Origin: Yoonia sp.
GTDB lineage: Bacteria; Pseudomonadota; Alphaproteobacteria; Rhodobacterales; Rhodobacteraceae
Assembly (NCBI GenBank): GCA_023263855.1
Contig: JALQUF010000003.1
Span: 20,657 to 84,656 of the forward strand
DNA length: 64,000 nt
Direction of reading: 5' to 3'
Part shown: positions 60,395 to 64,000 of the stretch, piece by piece
Position numbering within the stretch: position 1 is the stretch's first letter
How the letters are laid out: each line of letters begins with the position of its first letter
Notes under the pieces: model-generated
What the model saw: only the letters and a program-made list of their open reading frames with translations
Databases searched by the model: none
What the model was told of the DNA's origin: nothing
Translations under genes and position numbers: made by a program

Positions 60395-60990
60395 TAAAGC
60401 TTGCCGGAAAGATACGCGTCGAGATCGTCAATCCGGTCTTCGCCCCAGAAACGCTCATTGGTGTCGGTGATAAAGAAAGGCGCACCAAAGGCCCCTGCGT
60501 TCACCGCGTCTTCTAGGTTTTTGCCAAAGGTTTCGGCGCTGGTCAGCATGTCTTTGTCGGCCAATGCCGGATCAAACCCACATTTTTCCAAGCAGTCGCG
60601 CACGACGTCGTCCTGACTGATATCGCGTTCTTCCGCCCAGCAGGCCGCACCAAAGGCTTTGACCAGCTCGGCGACATCTGCACCGGTATTTTGCGCCGCA
60701 ATAATCGCATAGGCTGAAGGCGCGCCATTGGTGGGCCAGAACATCGGCTTGAGGTTCAAAGGAGCGTCCAAAAGCTTGGCGCGGCGTGCCATATCTTGCA
60801 GGCGGTATTCTTGGCGGTTTGGGTGGCGATCTTTGGGTGGCGTGCCGCCGGTCCGCGCGAAGAGCGCCATGATATCGAGCGGCTTATAGGTGATCGTGGC
60901 CCCATGTTTCTTCGCGATCTCGGCCGGACGTGTGCCGCTGAGGTAGGTAAATGGCGACAGAGTTGCAAAGTAGTAGTCGATATGGGGCAT
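60394..60990 (-). CDS. 2-hydroxychromene-2-carboxylate isomerase (DsbA/GST-kappa family)
   Basis: DYYFATLSPFTYLSGTR, FGAPFFITDTNERFWGEDRIDDL. Start trimmed to MPHIDYY. Confidence 0.91.
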   Translation of the reverse strand: MPHIDYYFATLSPFTYLSGTRPAEIAKKHGATITYKPLDIMALFARTGGTPPKDRHPNRQEYRLQDMARRAKLLDAPLNLKPMFWPTNGAPSAYAIIAAQNTGADVAELVKAFGAACWAEERDISQDDVVRDCLEKCGFDPALADKDMLTSAETFGKNLEDAVNAGAFGAPFFITDTNERFWGEDRIDDLDAYLSGKL

Positions 60991-61110
60991 TTTGCGGCTC
61001 CTCAGGCTTCTGAATTCTTTGCGCGACCGTAAGCTTGTGCTACGCGGTGTCAACGCCACGAATCTGTTACACAAGTGTGACGACCCCTTGCTGCCAAAGG
61101 ACCCCTTCCC

Positions 61111-62130
61111 ATGCCTACCATGATCGAGCCCAAGCTGATTTCCGGAAACGCCAATCCGCAACTGGCCAATGCCATCGCGCGCCGGATGTCCATGCATCGC
61201 GGCATGGAAGTCGGCCTCTGCGATGCGCGGGTGGAACGGTTCAACGATGGCGAGATATTTGTTGAGGTGTTCGAGAACGTCCGCGGCGAAGACATGTTTG
61301 TCGTCCAGCCCACCTCGAACCCGGCCAATGACAACCTGATGGAGCTGCTGATCATTGCCGATGCGCTGCGCCGGTCATCTGCGGCACGTATCACGGCGGT
61401 CATTCCCTACTTCGGCTATGCACGGCAAGATCGCCGCTCGAAGGCGCGGACCCCGATCACAGCCAAGCTTGTGTCGAATATGATCGTAGAATCAGGCATT
61501 GAGCGCGTTTTGACCCTGGATTTGCATGCCACGCAAATTCAGGGTTTTTTCGATATTCCGGTTGATAACCTTTATGCGTCGCCGATCTATGCGCTTGATG
61601 CGATGCACCACTTCCGTGGCAAAATGGATGAGGTGATGGTGGTATCCCCTGACGTGGGCGGCGTGGCGCGGGCGCGCGATCTGGCGCAGCGTATTGGCGC
61701 CCCTTTGTCTATCGTTGACAAACGGCGCGGCAAACCCGGCGAGGTCGCCGAGATGACCGTGATTGGTGATGTGAAAGACAAGGTCTGCGTAATTGTCGAC
61801 GACATCGTTGATACGGCTGGCACGCTTTGCAAAGCCGCCGAAGTGCTGATGGAGAATGGCGCAAAAGAAGTGCATTCCTATATCACGCACGGCGTTCTGT
61901 CCGGCCCTGCGGTTGACCGCGTTTCAAAGTCCGTCATGAAAAGCCTGGTGATCACCGATACGATTGCCGCGACAGACGCTGTCAAAGCCTGCAAGAATAT
62001 CCGGATCGTGCCCACGGCACCGATGTTTGCGCAAGCGATCCTGAACACATGGAACGGCACATCTGTGTCATCTCTGTTTGATCACAAGACACTGGGCCCA
62101 ATTTACGAAGGGCTCTACGCAGCCGAATAA
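61111..62130 (+). CDS. prs: Ribose-phosphate pyrophosphokinase
   Basis: [53 protein letters not shown]. Confidence 0.97.
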   Translation: MPTMIEPKLISGNANPQLANAIARRMSMHRGMEVGLCDARVERFNDGEIFVEVFENVRGEDMFVVQPTSNPANDNLMELLIIADALRRSSAARITAVIPYFGYARQDRRSKARTPITAKLVSNMIVESGIERVLTLDLHATQIQGFFDIPVDNLYASPIYALDAMHHFRGKMDEVMVVSPDVGGVARARDLAQRIGAPLSIVDKRRGKPGEVAEMTVIGDVKDKVCVIVDDIVDTAGTLCKAAEVLMENGAKEVHSYITHGVLSGPAVDRVSKSVMKSLVITDTIAATDAVKACKNIRIVPTAPMFAQAILNTWNGTSVSSLFDHKTLGPIYEGLYAAE

Positions 62131-62133
62131 ATA

Positions 62134-62484
62134 TCAGTAGAGCTCCCAGCCATCATCATGCGGGAGCTCTCCGATCGACGTCCAGGCCACGCGCACCCGC
62201 GCGACCTGGGTGTCAGACCATGTGCGAAACACGATTGTGAAGCCCGCGTCGGTGATATCCTCGGCCTGCACGTCGGCGCGGATATTCGTATTGTTTGAAA
62301 TATCCCACATCGACATCGAAACCTGAACGTGCGGCGGCGTGGCATAGTGTTGTGAAAACCGGACCTCTGCCCGCGATTGGCGCGGCCCTTCGCCGCGCCA
62401 CATCTGACCATCATCCTCAAAGTCCGAGAACAGAACCACATCACCGTGATCAACGCCTACTGCGCCACTTTCAAACCGTCGCAT
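62134..62484 (-). CDS. H-type lectin domain protein
   Basis: RRFESGAVGVDHGDVVLFSDFEDDG...RAEVRFSQHYATPPHVQVSMSMWDIS...ITDAGFTIVFRTWSDTQVARVRVAWTSIG. Confidence 0.75.
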   Translation of the reverse strand: MRRFESGAVGVDHGDVVLFSDFEDDGQMWRGEGPRQSRAEVRFSQHYATPPHVQVSMSMWDISNNTNIRADVQAEDITDAGFTIVFRTWSDTQVARVRVAWTSIGELPHDDGWELY

Positions 62485-62582
62485 CGCCAACTTAGAACTT
62501 CCTTAACGCGCAATAACATTTGGTTAAGCAATTACTGATAACTCAACCTTAACGAATTTCAAATGTTAGGCGAGTTGTTGTG

Positions 62583-63308
62583 ATGAAGAAGACATGGGTG
62601 CAGTGGTTTGGATCAGGCCTGTTAATTGTGTTGCTGGCCGGGTGCAGTGGCAGCGGTGCAGGCGTAAGTCCACCTGATGATGGTATCGATGACGGCGGGG
62701 ATGATGGCGGCAGCGTTGATCCACCCCCACCCGTCAGTCCCTTCACGCCCCCCTCCGAGGCGCAGGCGCTTTACTATGTCATCGATTTTCCGGACGATTT
62801 TGCAGCGGTAAAGGATAATTACAATGTCGGTCCTGCAACGCTCTATGCCGATCTGCCGCGGCCAATGGCCGTCACCTACGACGGGTTCATGGAAATTACG
62901 ATTGCCAGCACACCAAATGCCAACATTCAAAGCGACGCGACACTGACCATCGATATGCAATCCGGCGCGATCAGCGGCGGGGCAAGTGATTTCATCGGTT
63001 GGGCCTACAACGCGGAAACCGATAGCAACGACCTCGCGCTTTATGAAGGGGATATTACCTTCTCGGGCGGCAGTCTTGTAGCCGGCCTGACGGGCGACAC
63101 ACGGCTGGAGATGCAGGTCGACGGGGCGTTGGACAATGGCCTGCAGGATTTCACCCTGACAGGCACACTTGACGGCCGACTTTATGGGGCCGCCGCCGAT
63201 GGGCTTTATGCTGGTGGCAGTTACTACGGCATTGGTCGCGACATCACTTTAACGGCTGATGGCGCGGACGTTTACGGCAGTGCAAGCATCTGGGCGCTGA
63301 AACAGTGA
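62583..63308 (+). CDS. Lipoprotein, transferrin-binding-protein-like beta-barrel
   Basis: Lipobox LLAGC, Asp/Gly/Pro linker, then beta-strand-rich domain ending in GIGRDITLTADGADVYGSASIWALKQ. Confidence 0.65.
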   Translation: MKKTWVQWFGSGLLIVLLAGCSGSGAGVSPPDDGIDDGGDDGGSVDPPPPVSPFTPPSEAQALYYVIDFPDDFAAVKDNYNVGPATLYADLPRPMAVTYDGFMEITIASTPNANIQSDATLTIDMQSGAISGGASDFIGWAYNAETDSNDLALYEGDITFSGGSLVAGLTGDTRLEMQVDGALDNGLQDFTLTGTLDGRLYGAAADGLYAGGSYYGIGRDITLTADGADVYGSASIWALKQ

Positions 63309-63318
63309 CCCTGCAAAA

Positions 63319-63353
63319 GCAAAAGGCCCCGCTATTGCGAGGCCTTTTTTTGT
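63319..63353. terminator. Rho-independent terminator
   Basis: AAAAGGCC-ccgctattgcga-GGCCTTTTTTT. Confidence 0.8.
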
Positions 63354-63365
63354 AAATCTTGAACC

Positions 63366-63791
63366 TTAGTCCTTGGCAGTCAGACCGATGTGCCCACCGA
63401 TGGCGACCATATCTGACAACAGCTTGGCTGCGTCGTCGACCGGGCCAGGCTCGTTCTTGAAGTTATCTTGCGCACGGCTGACTGCCGCTTTCGCATCGGC
63501 AACCATCTGGTCATAAACTTCTTGCGTGACCTCATCCTTCGGCAGCGCCTGCTCGGCCAGAACTGAAACGCCCTCTGCAGTGATTTCGGCAAAACCACCG
63601 GACACCACATAGGCATCGGATCCACCACTATGAACCACCGTCAGAACGCCGGGGCGCAATGTGGTGATTGTTGGCGCATGATTGGCCATCGCTGTCATGT
63701 CGCCTTCTGAGGCGGGAATCTGGACTTCGGTCGCCTCGACCGATGCCAAGCGGCGTTCGGGCGAGACCAGATCGAATTGTAGGTTTGCCAT
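63366..63791 (-). CDS. atpC: F0F1 ATP synthase subunit epsilon
   Basis: [47 protein letters not shown]. Confidence 0.96.
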   Translation of the reverse strand: MANLQFDLVSPERRLASVEATEVQIPASEGDMTAMANHAPTITTLRPGVLTVVHSGGSDAYVVSGGFAEITAEGVSVLAEQALPKDEVTQEVYDQMVADAKAAVSRAQDNFKNEPGPVDDAAKLLSDMVAIGGHIGLTAKD

Positions 63792-63800
63792 GTTGGCTCC

Positions 63801-64000
63801 TTACGCCGCGTCTGCGGCCATTTTTTCGGCTTTGGCTTTCACTTCTTCGATGCCGCCAACCATGTAGAAGGCGCCCTCGGGGAAGTGGTCGTATTCGCCT
63901 GCAACAACAGCCTTGAACGACGCGATTGTGTCTTCCAGTGGAACCTGCACACCGGGGGAGCCGGTGAACACCTGTGCCACGTCAAACGGCTGCGACAGGA
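63801..64000 (-). CDS. atpD: F0F1 ATP synthase subunit beta, C-terminus (partial at window edge)
   Basis: Minus-strand translation [65 protein letters not shown]. Confidence 0.95.
   Translation of the reverse strand, partial: LSQPFDVAQVFTGSPGVQVPLEDTIASFKAVVAGEYDHFPEGAFYMVGGIEEVKAKAEKMAADAA

Noticed and set aside
61066-61081. Near-palindrome GTTACACAAGTGTGAC upstream of prs
   Set aside because: One arm mismatch and no second copy seen; too weak to call an operator.
1-64000. CRISPR arrays, prophage, transposases, toxin-antitoxin pairs
   Set aside because: No direct-repeat/spacer arrays, integrase/transposase motifs or recognisable TA pairs seen in the ORFs or gaps.

Overview
The window looks like chromosomal DNA from a Roseobacter-group Rhodobacteraceae (inferred from protein content and gene order). 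It is densely coded, mostly core genome, with no phage, transposon, CRISPR, rRNA or recognisable tRNA. Recognisable blocks: queuosine-precursor transporter, arfB and a stand-alone rpsL; ftsK and an aminotransferase; an acetate module acs-adk-DUF4212/SSS symporter-DUF294(cNMP/CBS)-membrane DnaQ; cnoX-like/LON/Trm112; rbfA, dapB, rpiB; an oppABCDF-type ABC transporter; tamA-tamB; an uncharacterised 551-aa/DUF3726 pair; truA; ycjX/ycjF; a two-component system; acyl-CoA synthetase/enoyl-CoA hydratase; a class III cyclase-STAND ATPase-TPR protein coupled to a Crp/Fnr regulator; ppaC, ribF, prs; and the 3' end of the atp operon. The least explained signals are: (1) a short terminator-ended RNA at ~715-914 with a 17-nt perfect complement to the 16S rRNA 3' end and an 18-codon ORF; (2) two near-identical GTAC-N7-GTAC iterons 54.7 kb apart, each directly upstream of a start codon; (3) the cyclase-STAND-Crp pair with atypical cyclase active-site residues; (4) a compact cloverleaf-capable inverted repeat between maoC and ribF. 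All calls were made by reading the sequence, with no database or folding runs.
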